Source: an uncultured Dorea sp. (lineage in GTDB: Bacteria > Bacillota > Clostridia > Lachnospirales > Lachnospiraceae). From it: DNA of 40,675 bases. Positions 34,546 to 40,675 of this stretch are shown here, piece by piece (position 1 is the first letter of the stretch; each line of letters starts with the position of its first letter). A program made the translations under genes and the position numbers. The notes beneath the pieces are model-generated. The model was not told the DNA's origin, made no database searches, and saw only the letters and a program-made list of their open reading frames with translations. The stretch lies in the NCBI GenBank assembly GCA_910586965.1, contig CAJUMF010000032.1, positions 1 through 40,675 of the forward strand, written 5' to 3'.

Positions 34546-34830
34546 TTAATCACTCAAATAATACTTTTCCAAATCCGATTTAAGCTGGCTTAACAGTTGA
34601 GTCTCAGGTATGTCTGTATAATATAAATCCCCGTCTTCAAGAATTCCTTTTTCTGCATCTTGGACATTATCAGCGCTCTCTATTACAAACGCTGACCATT
34701 CTTTTAAAAATGTCAGTCTGCAATAACATTCTTTGTATCTCATAAACTCAATCCCATTTATTGTGACAGGGCTAAATCCAAGATTTATAAAAATATCTTC
34801 CATCTTATCAAGAATCACCTTATATTCCAT
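34546..34830 (-). CDS. Unknown 94-residue protein, immunity-type
   Basis: This small acidic protein of one alpha/beta unit (MEYKVILDKMEDIFINLGFS, then YKECYCRLTFLKEWSAFVIE) is not recognised. A separate 18-codon reading frame (34820-34876) with its own ribosome site (GGCAGG) overlaps its start in another frame. It begins MWKDFIDKIKEEVEKYG, like the first helix of some SUKH proteins. This suggests that an earlier gene was truncated or frameshifted here. Confidence 0.5.
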   Translation of the reverse strand: MEYKVILDKMEDIFINLGFSPVTINGIEFMRYKECYCRLTFLKEWSAFVIESADNVQDAEKGILEDGDLYYTDIPETQLLSQLKSDLEKYYLSD

Positions 34831-34900
34831 ACTTTTCCACTTCTTCTTTTATCTTGTCTATAAAATCTTTCCACATTATCCCTGCCTGCCCATGCAAAAA

Positions 34901-35422
34901 TTAATCCAAAAGGTCATCATCCAAAATCAGTTCTACATCATCCAGATCAATTTCCGTTTCCAAACTGCGTTCCTCAAACCTCTGGATGAACTCACCAAAA
35001 GTATTGGCAACCAAATACAGATTATCCCCCAGGACACTGCTATTTCCTTCGTGCATCCAGTAATACACCTTCCATTTGTATTCATCTTTTACACCGATGC
35101 AGATAAAATCTCCTCCCCCTGCATCCGCAATTGGCAATAATTGTCCGTTTAGTTCTTCCAAAAACACATCCATATTGCCAACTATATCGCTGCCGTAAAA
35201 ATAATCCACCGACTGATACCCGCTCTCTGGCGTCAGCGGCGTATTCTCCAAAGCCGTATAGCAGTAATCGGCTTTTATATATCTACTTCCATAGTTCAGC
35301 AAGAACTCTTCATATTCTTCAGGCAGCAAAATATTATACTTTTTCTCAAAAGAATAGATGTCATCCATGCTTTTAAACCCTTTTTTCCGTTCCACTTCTA
35401 CATCCATGATTTTTTTATACAT
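34901..35422 (-). CDS. SMI1/KNR4 (SUKH) family immunity protein
   Basis: The 173-residue product has the full SUKH core: MDDIYSFEKKYNILLPEEYE (the family opening), FLLNYGSRYIKADYCYTALE, then LPIADAGGGDFICIGV with KWKVYYWMHEG, and a terminal helix with TFGEFIQRF. It ends in an acidic tail (EIDLDDVELILDDDLLD). I choose the ATG at 35420-35422, whose start overlaps the stop of the upstream frame. An ATG at 35489-35491 with GGAGGG ten bases before is an alternative that would add 23 residues. Role: neutralising an unknown toxin. Confidence 0.75.
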   Translation of the reverse strand: MYKKIMDVEVERKKGFKSMDDIYSFEKKYNILLPEEYEEFLLNYGSRYIKADYCYTALENTPLTPESGYQSVDYFYGSDIVGNMDVFLEELNGQLLPIADAGGGDFICIGVKDEYKWKVYYWMHEGNSSVLGDNLYLVANTFGEFIQRFEERSLETEIDLDDVELILDDDLLD

Positions 35423-35797
35423 TCGATTTGATTTTCTTCTCATATGGTAAATGATTAGCTCCTTCCGTTCTTGTTTCATGGCTGAATACATAAAATATCC
35501 ACCCTCCAACCCTCTCTTCTCTTAAAACCTCTACCCTTTCTCCATCTATTTCAAGCTCATATATGTTTGGATTGCAAGACACTCCCACATAAGAAAAATA
35601 TTTCCGGGCGATTGCATTTGACTCAAAAAACTCTCTTATAGTGCATCGGCAATTCTGTATCTCCTCCCATATTCTGTGTTTTTGCGCTCCGCCAGACAAT
35701 AGGACAGATACTCTCCATCCCACAAAATTGCCAAAACATACCCGCAGGGATACCCCGACGAACTCCTTTCATAAATAATTTTAATATAGCGAGCCAT
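35415..35797 (-). pseudogene. Frameshifted immunity-type gene
   Basis: Two overlapping minus frames read as halves of one protein. The first half runs from ATG at 35795-35797 to a TAA at 35636-35638 (53 codons; includes GYPCGYVLAILWDGEYLSYC and GRRYRIADAL). The second half continues in the next frame from about 35650 to 35415 (IREFFESNAIARKYFSYVG, then NIYELEIDGERVEVLREER). Joining them near 35645 by a one-base change gives a coherent protein of about 128 residues. Both halves look like coding sequence, so a recent frameshift or a sequence error is likely. Family unknown. Confidence 0.5.
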
Positions 35798-35994
35798 AAC
35801 ACCGTAAAAATCTGTATGATTCCATGAACCACTACAATATATTTAGGTATCCGTTTTTCCTTTCTGACAGGCAGAACCAAAATAATCTTCAGCCACCCGG
35901 GCAAATACATGCCATCATAACACTCACTGCCGTCATACAAAGCTATTATAGATGTTGAAATCATCGTCCAGATATATGTAAAAATGTGTACCAT
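35623..35994 (-). CDS. Small membrane protein, unknown
   Basis: The 123-residue frame starts with GGAGGCATAAAG-ATG and has two hydrophobic segments (MVHIFTYIWTMISTSIIALY and IVVVHGIIQIFTVLWLAILK). The last 42 or so codons lie over the frameshifted gene in another frame and look non-coding (for example GMESICPIVWRSAKTQN). The natural protein may therefore end earlier. It may be an immunity membrane protein from its position; no family is recognised. Confidence 0.45.
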   Translation of the reverse strand: MVHIFTYIWTMISTSIIALYDGSECYDGMYLPGWLKIILVLPVRKEKRIPKYIVVVHGIIQIFTVLWLAILKLFMKGVRRGIPAGMFWQFCGMESICPIVWRSAKTQNMGGDTELPMHYKRVF

Positions 35995-36047
35995 CTTTAT
36001 GCCTCCTACGCCGTTGCGGCACTGGCAACGCCGTACCTCATCCTTTT

Positions 36048-36566
36048 CTACTCCACATATACAAACGCACCCATTTTTTCATTGTCCCACATAAAATCCT
36101 CTTGTTCCCAAACCTCTTCTTTTACAATGCCTATATTATATATCCCTATTTTTTCAGGTTCCTCATACTCTTTTACCCACTCGCTAAAGAAAATTCTATA
36201 TTCTTCTTCCGTTGTTATAACCTTATACTTTCCAAAAATATTCAGCTTTTTCTTTCCATGTCTGTTTTGGCTTGCTGAGTCACATCCCCCATCAAATTCT
36301 ACTAAATCCCCGCTGTAACATTCTATCAGGCTCTCAATCTGTTCATCTAAGTCTTCAGTTTCTAATACTGCCTTTTTTGAAAACATCTCCTTTAATTTTC
36401 CTGCGTCTTTTTCCTCAAAGATTTCTATTATCTCTTCCATTCTCTTATCTGAACTTTCTTGCTCCGTCCTGAACCAATTCAGCATATATCTTTCTCTGCT
36501 CATGCATCCTTCTAAACAAACAACAAGAGCCAGGAACACTGCCATTCTATAAATTTTTTTCTTCAT
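36048..36566 (-). CDS. DUF5104-like lipoprotein
   Basis: This 172-residue exported protein has a lipoprotein signal (MKKKIYRMAVFLALVVCLEG, lipid-modified Cys21). The mature part is acidic and matches my memory of DUF5104: DKRMEEIIEIFEEKDAGKLK, FSKKAVLETEDLDEQIESLI and GDLVEFDGG, then YRIFFSEWVKEYEEPEKIGI. It probably sits outside the membrane. The ATG overlaps the stop of an upstream relic frame (ATGA). The role is unknown; similar lipoproteins are frequent in immunity-gene clusters. Confidence 0.7.
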   Translation of the reverse strand: MKKKIYRMAVFLALVVCLEGCMSRERYMLNWFRTEQESSDKRMEEIIEIFEEKDAGKLKEMFSKKAVLETEDLDEQIESLIECYSGDLVEFDGGCDSASQNRHGKKKLNIFGKYKVITTEEEYRIFFSEWVKEYEEPEKIGIYNIGIVKEEVWEQEDFMWDNEKMGAFVYVE

Positions 36567-36664
36567 AAAACAAACTCCATATCAATTCTTATGACATCAG
36601 CTTTAACTCTTTTCCCGTCCAGGTATCCGCACTCAAACAATTTCTCTAAATCTATTTCATATTT
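36563..36664 (-). pseudogene. C-terminal relic of a lost gene
   Basis: An open frame of 33 codons (for example LFECGYLDGKRVKADVIRID) ends in a TGA that overlaps the next ATG, but it has no start codon with a ribosome site. The frame is closed upstream by TAA at 36665-36667. It looks like the tail of a gene whose body was deleted. Confidence 0.35.
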
Positions 36665-36684
36665 TTATCACCCTGCTGTGTTTT

Positions 36685-37101
36685 CTACAGCGTATCTATG
36701 TATAAAGATTCCTCCAAATCTTTAGCCCTCATCAGTGCCTTTTCCATCATGTCAATCAAATCTTCCCCTTCACTTGTCACAAAATACATGGAAAGGTTTT
36801 TGATTTCTGGACTGATATTATCTCCCCAAGGCGGCTTTGCGTTTAAATCATCTATATCCCAAACAACCTCCGATGGGCGAAATTTCTTCAATGCCTTTTT
36901 TATGTTCTTTAGTTCCTTAACTGCGTTTTCAATATGATTTCTTTTTAGTTCACCCTGATACAATTCGTTCATTAAATACGGATATCCGCTCCCCCATTGT
37001 CTATTTTCCAAGCGAAAGCAGATTGTTGAAAAGAAAGAATGTAACAGTTCCCCACTCCCAATCTGATACCAATAATATTTCACTTTAAAACCTACTGCCA
37101 T
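36685..37101 (-). CDS. Immunity 70 (Imm70) family protein
   Basis: This 138-residue protein opens MAVGFKVKYYWYQIGSGELL and continues FFSTICFRLE, then GSGYPYLMNELYQGELKRNH and WGDNISPEIKNLSMYF, which I recognise as Imm70. These proteins protect against a polymorphic toxin. The start at 37099-37101 is chosen because GGAGG stands six bases before it. The frame to 37179 has no ribosome site. Its cognate toxin is not in the window. Confidence 0.75.
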   Translation of the reverse strand: MAVGFKVKYYWYQIGSGELLHSFFSTICFRLENRQWGSGYPYLMNELYQGELKRNHIENAVKELKNIKKALKKFRPSEVVWDIDDLNAKPPWGDNISPEIKNLSMYFVTSEGEDLIDMMEKALMRAKDLEESLYIDTL

Positions 37102-37145
37102 AAACATCCTCCCATTTCTGTATTGATATAACTGTTGTCTTAAAA

Positions 37146-37481
37146 CTAATCTCCTATTGCAAATATTTTCTGTTTGCACTCCAAAGCCCTGAGCAATATC
37201 TCTTCTAAATCTCCGAATATATCTTTTGCATTTTCTCCTTCATCATAAGCATCTAATATATCATTCTTCTTAAGGCTGCCGCATATGTTTATCATCTTCT
37301 CTATTTGTTCCGCATCCAATTCCGTATCACCATATGGGTCTATTTCATATATAGATTTAACATCAACATCAAACAAATGCCTGTTTTTATGTAAAAAATC
37401 CTGTAATTCTGCTTCCAGTCCAACACTTTCACTATAATCAATCTTACCCTGCGTTTCTGCCCTATAAAACTCTAAGCCCAT
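37146..37481 (-). CDS. Unknown 111-residue protein, immunity-type
   Basis: This acidic, mostly helical protein (GLEAELQDFLHKNRHLFDVD, then YDEGENAKDIFGDLEEILLR) has no known motif. Its ATG overlaps the end of the preceding gene by ten bases, so it is translationally coupled. The paired, overlapping organisation suggests that the two proteins act together or protect against related toxins. Confidence 0.6.
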   Translation of the reverse strand: MGLEFYRAETQGKIDYSESVGLEAELQDFLHKNRHLFDVDVKSIYEIDPYGDTELDAEQIEKMINICGSLKKNDILDAYDEGENAKDIFGDLEEILLRALECKQKIFAIGD

Positions 37482-37795
37482 AAATGTTCATCCATTTCAT
37501 CTAAAAATTTTTCAGTATCAAAATGAGACTCTATTAAATTCTCTAAAAACTTCTTGCCTACTTCCATATCATTCTCATATACAATCACCTTTGCGCCTGC
37601 CCCTTGCAATAAGCCTATAACTTCATTCATCTTTATCATCCCATCTATATCCGTCGAATCACAAGACAAGACATATGTATTATCGCAAAGTTTCTCTTTA
37701 ATCTCAGCTATGCTTTTATTCGCAGCTCTTTTTATAATAGAAACGTACTTAACTTCGTTTTTATCCTTTGTTACTTTGATATTTATCTCAGACAT
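37472..37795 (-). CDS. Unknown 107-residue protein, immunity-type
   Basis: This small alpha/beta protein is not recognised. Two strand-helix units are visible (YVLSCDSTDIDGMIKMNEVI and LLQGAGAKVIVYENDMEVGK), followed by a helical acidic tail. A damaged copy of its second unit lies at about 40011-40075 with a premature stop and a one-base deletion. This supports a real gene family that duplicates within the array. It overlaps the next gene by ten bases. Confidence 0.6.
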   Translation of the reverse strand: MSEINIKVTKDKNEVKYVSIIKRAANKSIAEIKEKLCDNTYVLSCDSTDIDGMIKMNEVIGLLQGAGAKVIVYENDMEVGKKFLENLIESHFDTEKFLDEMDEHLWA

Positions 37796-37833
37796 ACATC
37801 TATCATCTCCATTCTTTATAGATTTCGCACCTT

Positions 37834-38064
37834 TTATTCCGCCATGATATTCACTGAATCAATAATCCTTTTAAATTCTTCTTTAATTTTTTCCTGTTCT
37901 TCTTTGGAAAGTATTGAATCATTTAATTCAGATAATATCTCAAGCATCCCTTCCCCATCTTGATATAAATGAGAATATATAGCTGTTGTTTTACTTTTTC
38001 CGTATATTTGAATTCTTAATGGCGTTTCACATACTTTTTTATAATTCCCAGTTATCTCTGTCAA
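37834..38064 (-). CDS. Unknown 76-residue protein
   Basis: This short protein has a strand-rich N-terminus (ETPLRIQIYGKSKTTAIYSH) and a helical acidic C-terminus (SKEEQEKIKEEFKRII). No family is recognised. The ATG overlaps the stop of the SUKH-like gene by 4 bases (ATGA), so the two are coupled. Confidence 0.55.
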   Translation of the reverse strand: MTEITGNYKKVCETPLRIQIYGKSKTTAIYSHLYQDGEGMLEILSELNDSILSKEEQEKIKEEFKRIIDSVNIMAE

Positions 38065-38426
38065 TTTTCCATTTTATCCTGATTTTCTTTTATCATTTCT
38101 TTAACAGCATCCATAAACCAATCCCAAAAACAATCATACTCTTTTCTCTGTTCATATCCAGCACTGGCAAAATCATGGATAATCTGCACTTTGCCACCCT
38201 TTTCCACCTCAAAACATGCTATATCATCATTATCATCTCTTCTGGCAAAAGGTATTAAATGCCTTTCAGGATATCTGTCCTGCAATCCCCTAATTCTAAT
38301 TTTCACTTGTTCCTCAGTCATCAAATACCATAAATCAAAATCCACTAAATTCAAATCCACAATTTTCAAAAATTCTTTCGGGTAATTATAATTCTCATAT
38401 ACATCTTGAACATCAAATACTTCCAT
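38061..38426 (-). CDS. SUKH-like immunity protein
   Basis: The 121-residue protein has a SUKH-type middle: RYPERHLIPFARRDDNDDIA, followed by CFEVEKGGKVQIIHDFASAG and a terminal DCFWDWFMDAVKEMI helix. It is the first gene of its operon, with a promoter directly upstream (38458-38486). Probably it protects from a polymorphic toxin; the toxin is not identified. Confidence 0.65.
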   Translation of the reverse strand: MEVFDVQDVYENYNYPKEFLKIVDLNLVDFDLWYLMTEEQVKIRIRGLQDRYPERHLIPFARRDDNDDIACFEVEKGGKVQIIHDFASAGYEQRKEYDCFWDWFMDAVKEMIKENQDKMEN

Positions 38427-38457
38427 TTTTCTCCATTCCTCTCTGCCTTATATTAAT

Positions 38458-38486
38458 AGTATAACAGTTCTTTGCATATGAAACAA
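38458..38486 (-). promoter_or_regulatory. Promoter of the SUKH-like immunity operon
   Basis: Minus-strand TTGTTT (38481-38486) and TATACT (38458-38463) with a 17-base spacer. It starts a run of co-directional, partly overlapping genes. Confidence 0.6.
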
Positions 38487-38523
38487 TCCAAACTGAAATT
38501 AAGACCATTTTATCACTTTCACC

Positions 38524-38561
38524 AAAAAAGCATCTGGATAATTATTTTCCAAATGCTTTTT
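38524..38561. terminator. Bidirectional terminator after the toxin gene
   Basis: AAAAAGCATCTGGA (38525-38538) pairs with TCCAAATGCTTTTT (38548-38561), 14 bp with one G-U and a 9-base loop. T-runs occur on both strands. It separates the toxin-antitoxin unit from the SUKH-like operon. Confidence 0.85.
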
Positions 38562-38570
38562 AATTCTTCA

Positions 38571-38789
38571 TCATATTTTACTGTTAAAATATTCTTGCGT
38601 AACTTGCAACTGTTTCTTCAATATTTCCCTCCACATATGAGGACGAATTTCTCCTGAACCTTTTGAAACTTTTGTCAATTTGATATTTCCATCATCATCT
38701 ATTTTCCGATAGAAATAATGGTCTGTATCTTTATACAGTTTCCATCCGTCCCTATCGCAAAACCTCTTTAGTTCTTTCCATCTTGGCAT
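38571..38789 (-). CDS. HicA-like mRNA interferase toxin
   Basis: This 72-residue basic protein has a compact double-stranded-RNA-binding-like HicA layout: a first helix (MPRWKELKRFCDRDGWKLYK), the strand with the likely active His (DTDHYFYRKI), a beta hairpin (GNIKLTKVSKGSGEI) and a terminal helix. HicA toxins cleave mRNA. The usual Gly-Ser before the His is replaced by Thr-Asp, so activity is uncertain. It overlaps the upstream antitoxin gene by 22 bases and is followed by a strong terminator. Confidence 0.7.
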   Translation of the reverse strand: MPRWKELKRFCDRDGWKLYKDTDHYFYRKIDDDGNIKLTKVSKGSGEIRPHMWREILKKQLQVTQEYFNSKI

Positions 38790-39193
38790 TGTAACATATC
38801 TCCTATCTTTTCTGGATTATCTATAATCAATGCCTTAAAAATATATGGGATATGTTTCTTTCTATTAGGACTATGAGAATACATTTCATATTCATTATAA
38901 TATTCCAAAGCATATTCTAATATTGCCTTACCCATATTTAGACGTGCATCCTGCTCATCTTTACCATTTTCGACAAGATCAATTTCATTAAGAGATAAGG
39001 TGACAGAATCATCACTTTCAATATATTTTGTAACAGTATAATGGTACTTTTCTAAAAAAATAGTTATTGTTTCCAAGTTAGAAAACCACATCTTATCCCT
39101 TGTACGCTTTATAAATTTAGGCTTTTCATGAATAACACTATCGCAAACTGTGCTCCATTCTTTTCTTACAGTTGTAGCTTGTTCCATCAACAT
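38768..39193 (-). CDS. Antitoxin of the HicA-like toxin (Phd/YefM-like N-terminus)
   Basis: This 141-residue protein begins with a Phd/YefM-like segment (EQATTVRKEWSTVCDSVIHE, then KFIKRTRDKMWFSN). It continues with a HicB-like second half (VTLSLNEIDLVENGKDEQDA, then ARLNMGKAILEYALEYY). So it appears to join a DNA-binding antitoxin start to a HicB-type domain. I place the start at 39191-39193: AAAGGAG lies nine bases upstream, and the longer frames would begin at or before the predicted transcription start near 39212. The operator in its promoter suggests autorepression. Confidence 0.7.
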   Translation of the reverse strand: MLMEQATTVRKEWSTVCDSVIHEKPKFIKRTRDKMWFSNLETITIFLEKYHYTVTKYIESDDSVTLSLNEIDLVENGKDEQDARLNMGKAILEYALEYYNEYEMYSHSPNRKKHIPYIFKALIIDNPEKIGDMLQCQDGKN

Positions 39194-39218
39194 ATTCATC
39201 ATCTCCTTTAATACCTCC

Positions 39219-39247
39219 ATCATAGCAAAAAGTGTACATAGTGTCAA
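39219..39247 (-). promoter_or_regulatory. Toxin-antitoxin promoter
   Basis: Minus-strand consensus TTGACA (39242-39247) and TATGAT (39219-39224) with a 17-base spacer. Confidence 0.8.
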
Positions 39248-39260
39248 TAGTGTACACTTT
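39229..39260. promoter_or_regulatory. Palindromic operator of the toxin-antitoxin unit
   Basis: Perfect 9-bp arms AAAGTGTAC (39229-39237) and GTACACTTT (39252-39260) are separated by 14 bases and straddle the -35 box. The right half is also part of the 10-bp palindrome AGTGTACACT. This suits cooperative binding of an antitoxin or toxin-antitoxin complex. Confidence 0.8.
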
Positions 39261-39348
39261 ATTATATGACGTTTATTTAATTTATATGTACCTCAACTTT
39301 CCTAATTGCTCCTTCTGCCATACTTCCCATTTTCATATTGTTTGTCAT

Positions 39349-39954
39349 TTACACAACATCCAATATTTCTTTAACGGCATATAACACTTCATCGTTCCAT
39401 CTGACTCTCCACCTCTTCATATGTTTTGAAATATATTGCAGAATCCATGCATAGTTCGCCATAATCCCTATCCCTCTGCCTAAATCTTCATCCTCTGATA
39501 TAAGATGCTTTTCCCCATGGCAATCCACAAAATAAATCCTGTATGCACTATCTTTTAGAAGACATATTGCATTTCTGCTAATTGCGTTAATAGAAAAATA
39601 TTTGGAATCAATATATTTCAATACAACCTTTTTCAAATAGAGCAAATCGCTTTCATCACTTTCATCTATTTCCAAAAGCTCATTTGGTACAGGAACAAGT
39701 TCTCCGTCAAAAAGAGCTAAAATGCCTAAAAATAAATATGCCTGTTTTTCCTCGTGGAATGTTGCGGTTTCTTCCTCTTTTCCCCTTACTACCCTAAAAA
39801 TGTGAAATTGTTTCCTTTCCTGCTGCATCTTATAATATATTTCTGGATCAATTGTAGAATCATCTATGTAAAAATAAATACGCAATTCATTTAGAGCGAT
39901 TTCCTGAATAAACATATTTTCATTCATACGTTTCAATTGATTTATATGATTCAT
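39349..39954 (-). CDS. Unknown 201-residue protein, immunity-type
   Basis: This soluble acidic protein of mixed helices and strands is not recognised. It has FIQEIALNELRIYFYIDDST and RKQFHIFRVVRGKEEETATF near the start and a helical C-terminus (YISKHMKRWRVRWNDEVLYA). The start codon is preceded only by a purine-rich GGGGGAAAAGAAAG. It sits between the toxin-antitoxin unit and a decayed gene. No toxin-related motif is seen. Confidence 0.6.
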   Translation of the reverse strand: MNHINQLKRMNENMFIQEIALNELRIYFYIDDSTIDPEIYYKMQQERKQFHIFRVVRGKEEETATFHEEKQAYLFLGILALFDGELVPVPNELLEIDESDESDLLYLKKVVLKYIDSKYFSINAISRNAICLLKDSAYRIYFVDCHGEKHLISEDEDLGRGIGIMANYAWILQYISKHMKRWRVRWNDEVLYAVKEILDVV

Positions 39955-39996
39955 CTTTCTTTTCCCCCACTGCTGGCATTGCCGACTCCTTCACAG

Positions 39997-40178
39997 CAAT
40001 CTTACTTCTATGTCATCCTCATACACCGTCACCTTTACGCCGCCCCTTGCAATAACCCTATAAATCATTCCGTCATCGACAAGAGCAGCTTTCCTTTTTC
40101 TCTGCATTCTTTCCACTCTTCAGCATCTCGCAGCGCCTCTTCTGTCCACAGCTCTTTTCATCTATTTCCTTCTCCATG
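39997..40178 (-). pseudogene. Decayed paralogue of the 37472-37795 gene plus fused debris
   Basis: About 65 bases (40011-40075) align closely with 37566-37632. They encode the same second unit in broken form: the frame has a premature TGA and lacks one base in GGGGC-GGC, after which VKVTVYEDDIEV continues and ends at a TGA (39997-39999). Upstream on the minus strand another short frame (TEEALRDAEEWKECREKGKL) has no clear start. This is a relic, not a working gene. Confidence 0.5.
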
Positions 40179-40232
40179 ATTCTCATCCCCCGATTCGACC
40201 CGTCCAGCAATGACGGATTTTCCACTGACCGA

Positions 40233-40547
40233 TTAGTATCCGCCCTTCACTACTTCCTTTCCTGTATATTTTCCATCCGGAAACTTTCTGACAAAACCAC
40301 ATGTTGGAAAATCCGGATAATCAAATTCCCATAAAGTTCCGCACACATTACATTTATACCATTTATCTGCATACCATTTCATTTTATCAAAACAATTTCT
40401 TTTCCATACATAAAATGGTTCCTTTACTTTTGTTTCTGAAAATATGCCTTGTTCTACCTGATCTTCAAAAAAATGTTTCAGCTCCTCGAATAACTTTATG
40501 GAATTAACTTCCACTCCTATCCTTTCACAGCAATCGCATTGTTTCAT
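40233..40547 (-). CDS. Unknown Cys-rich 104-residue protein
   Basis: This small protein has CDCCERIG at the N-terminus and a CNVCGTLWEFDYPDFPTCGF segment near the C-terminus, so it may bind zinc. The middle is helical (SIKLFEELKHFFEDQVEQG) with a YADKWYKC linker. GGGTGG stands before the ATG. I have an impression of unnamed immunity-type proteins but cannot name a family. Confidence 0.6.
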   Translation of the reverse strand: MKQCDCCERIGVEVNSIKLFEELKHFFEDQVEQGIFSETKVKEPFYVWKRNCFDKMKWYADKWYKCNVCGTLWEFDYPDFPTCGFVRKFPDGKYTGKEVVKGGY

Positions 40548-40579
40548 TATGAACCACCCTTTTACTTTTGAAATATATA

Positions 40580-40675
40580 TCAGATTTCCTCCTCACGGCA
40601 ATGCTCCTCTTTTATTCTCCCTAGTGTACTGTATCGTTGATAAGTAGCCAAATATTGCTGGCTTGTCAAGCCGTT
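40580..40675 (-). CDS. C-terminal tail of a gene extending beyond the right edge
   Basis: An open frame of 31 codons enters from the right edge and ends at the TGA at 40580-40582 (for example LTSQQYLATYQRYSTLGRIK). The composition is coding-like. It is upstream of the immunity array on the same strand, so it could be the end of a toxin or another immunity gene. Nothing decides which. Confidence 0.45.
   Translation of the reverse strand, partial: NGLTSQQYLATYQRYSTLGRIKEEHCREEEI

Noticed and set aside
33107..40675. CRISPR array or integrated phage in the AT-rich right part
   Set aside because: No regularly spaced repeats, no cas, integrase, capsid or terminase genes were seen. The repeats present are gene relics.
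1..40675. tRNA or rRNA genes and insertion sequences
   Set aside because: No cloverleaf-like sequence with a CCA end, no rRNA stretch and no transposase-like frame was noticed. A covariance-model search would be needed to exclude tRNAs fully.

Overview
This window looks like a chromosome segment of a gut-type Lachnospiraceae (Clostridia; for example the Dorea / Mediterraneibacter / Faecalicatena area). This is inferred from moderate GC, strong GGAGG ribosome sites, Gram-positive style NlpC/P60 proteins, a DUF1836 protein, a YerC/TrpR-type regulator and a SprA-type protein. I ran no database search. Almost every gene is on the minus strand. The exceptions are the DUF1836 gene near 7.2 kb and an XRE regulator at 32.8 kb.

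From 1 to about 26 kb the content is core: a partial signalling protein at the left edge, pcrA, a MarR-controlled heterodimeric ABC exporter, DUF1836, PHP phosphatase plus yerC, rpsB-tsf, two tandem coiled-coil NlpC/P60 hydrolases, gltB-gltD, prdX plus a CPBP membrane protease, a dihydrouridine synthase, a SprA-type putative metalloprotease and trxA. An operon of an unknown 212-aa protein, a family 2 glycosyltransferase and a UDP-glucose 6-dehydrogenase-like enzyme follows. Many of these genes have a recognisable promoter with a 17-bp spacer or an intrinsic terminator, and several starts were moved to fit ribosome sites.

From 26.7 to 33.1 kb lies the most interesting system: a class II lanthipeptide locus. 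Reading along the minus strand, the order is an unknown 195-aa protein, a LytTR response regulator, an AgrC-like GHKL histidine kinase, a 49-aa Cys-rich precursor peptide and a 1004-aa LanM synthetase. A divergent XRE regulator shares the intergenic region and a perfect inverted repeat with the operon promoter. There is no LanT peptidase/transporter, no immunity ABC transporter, and no double-Gly or Gly-Ala cleavage site in the precursor. The arrangement suggests a modified peptide tied to its own sensor, which may be a lanthipeptide signal rather than a conventional bacteriocin. That function is inference.

From 33.2 kb to the right edge is an AT-rich array of short minus-strand genes resembling an immunity-gene bank for polymorphic toxins (SUKH/SMI1-KNR4, Imm70, CdiI-like, a DUF5104-like lipoprotein, unknown families). 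Gene relics and a frameshifted gene lie among them, together with a HicA-type toxin and its antitoxin with a clear palindromic operator. The last 96 bases hold the C-terminal tail of another gene whose body lies outside the window.
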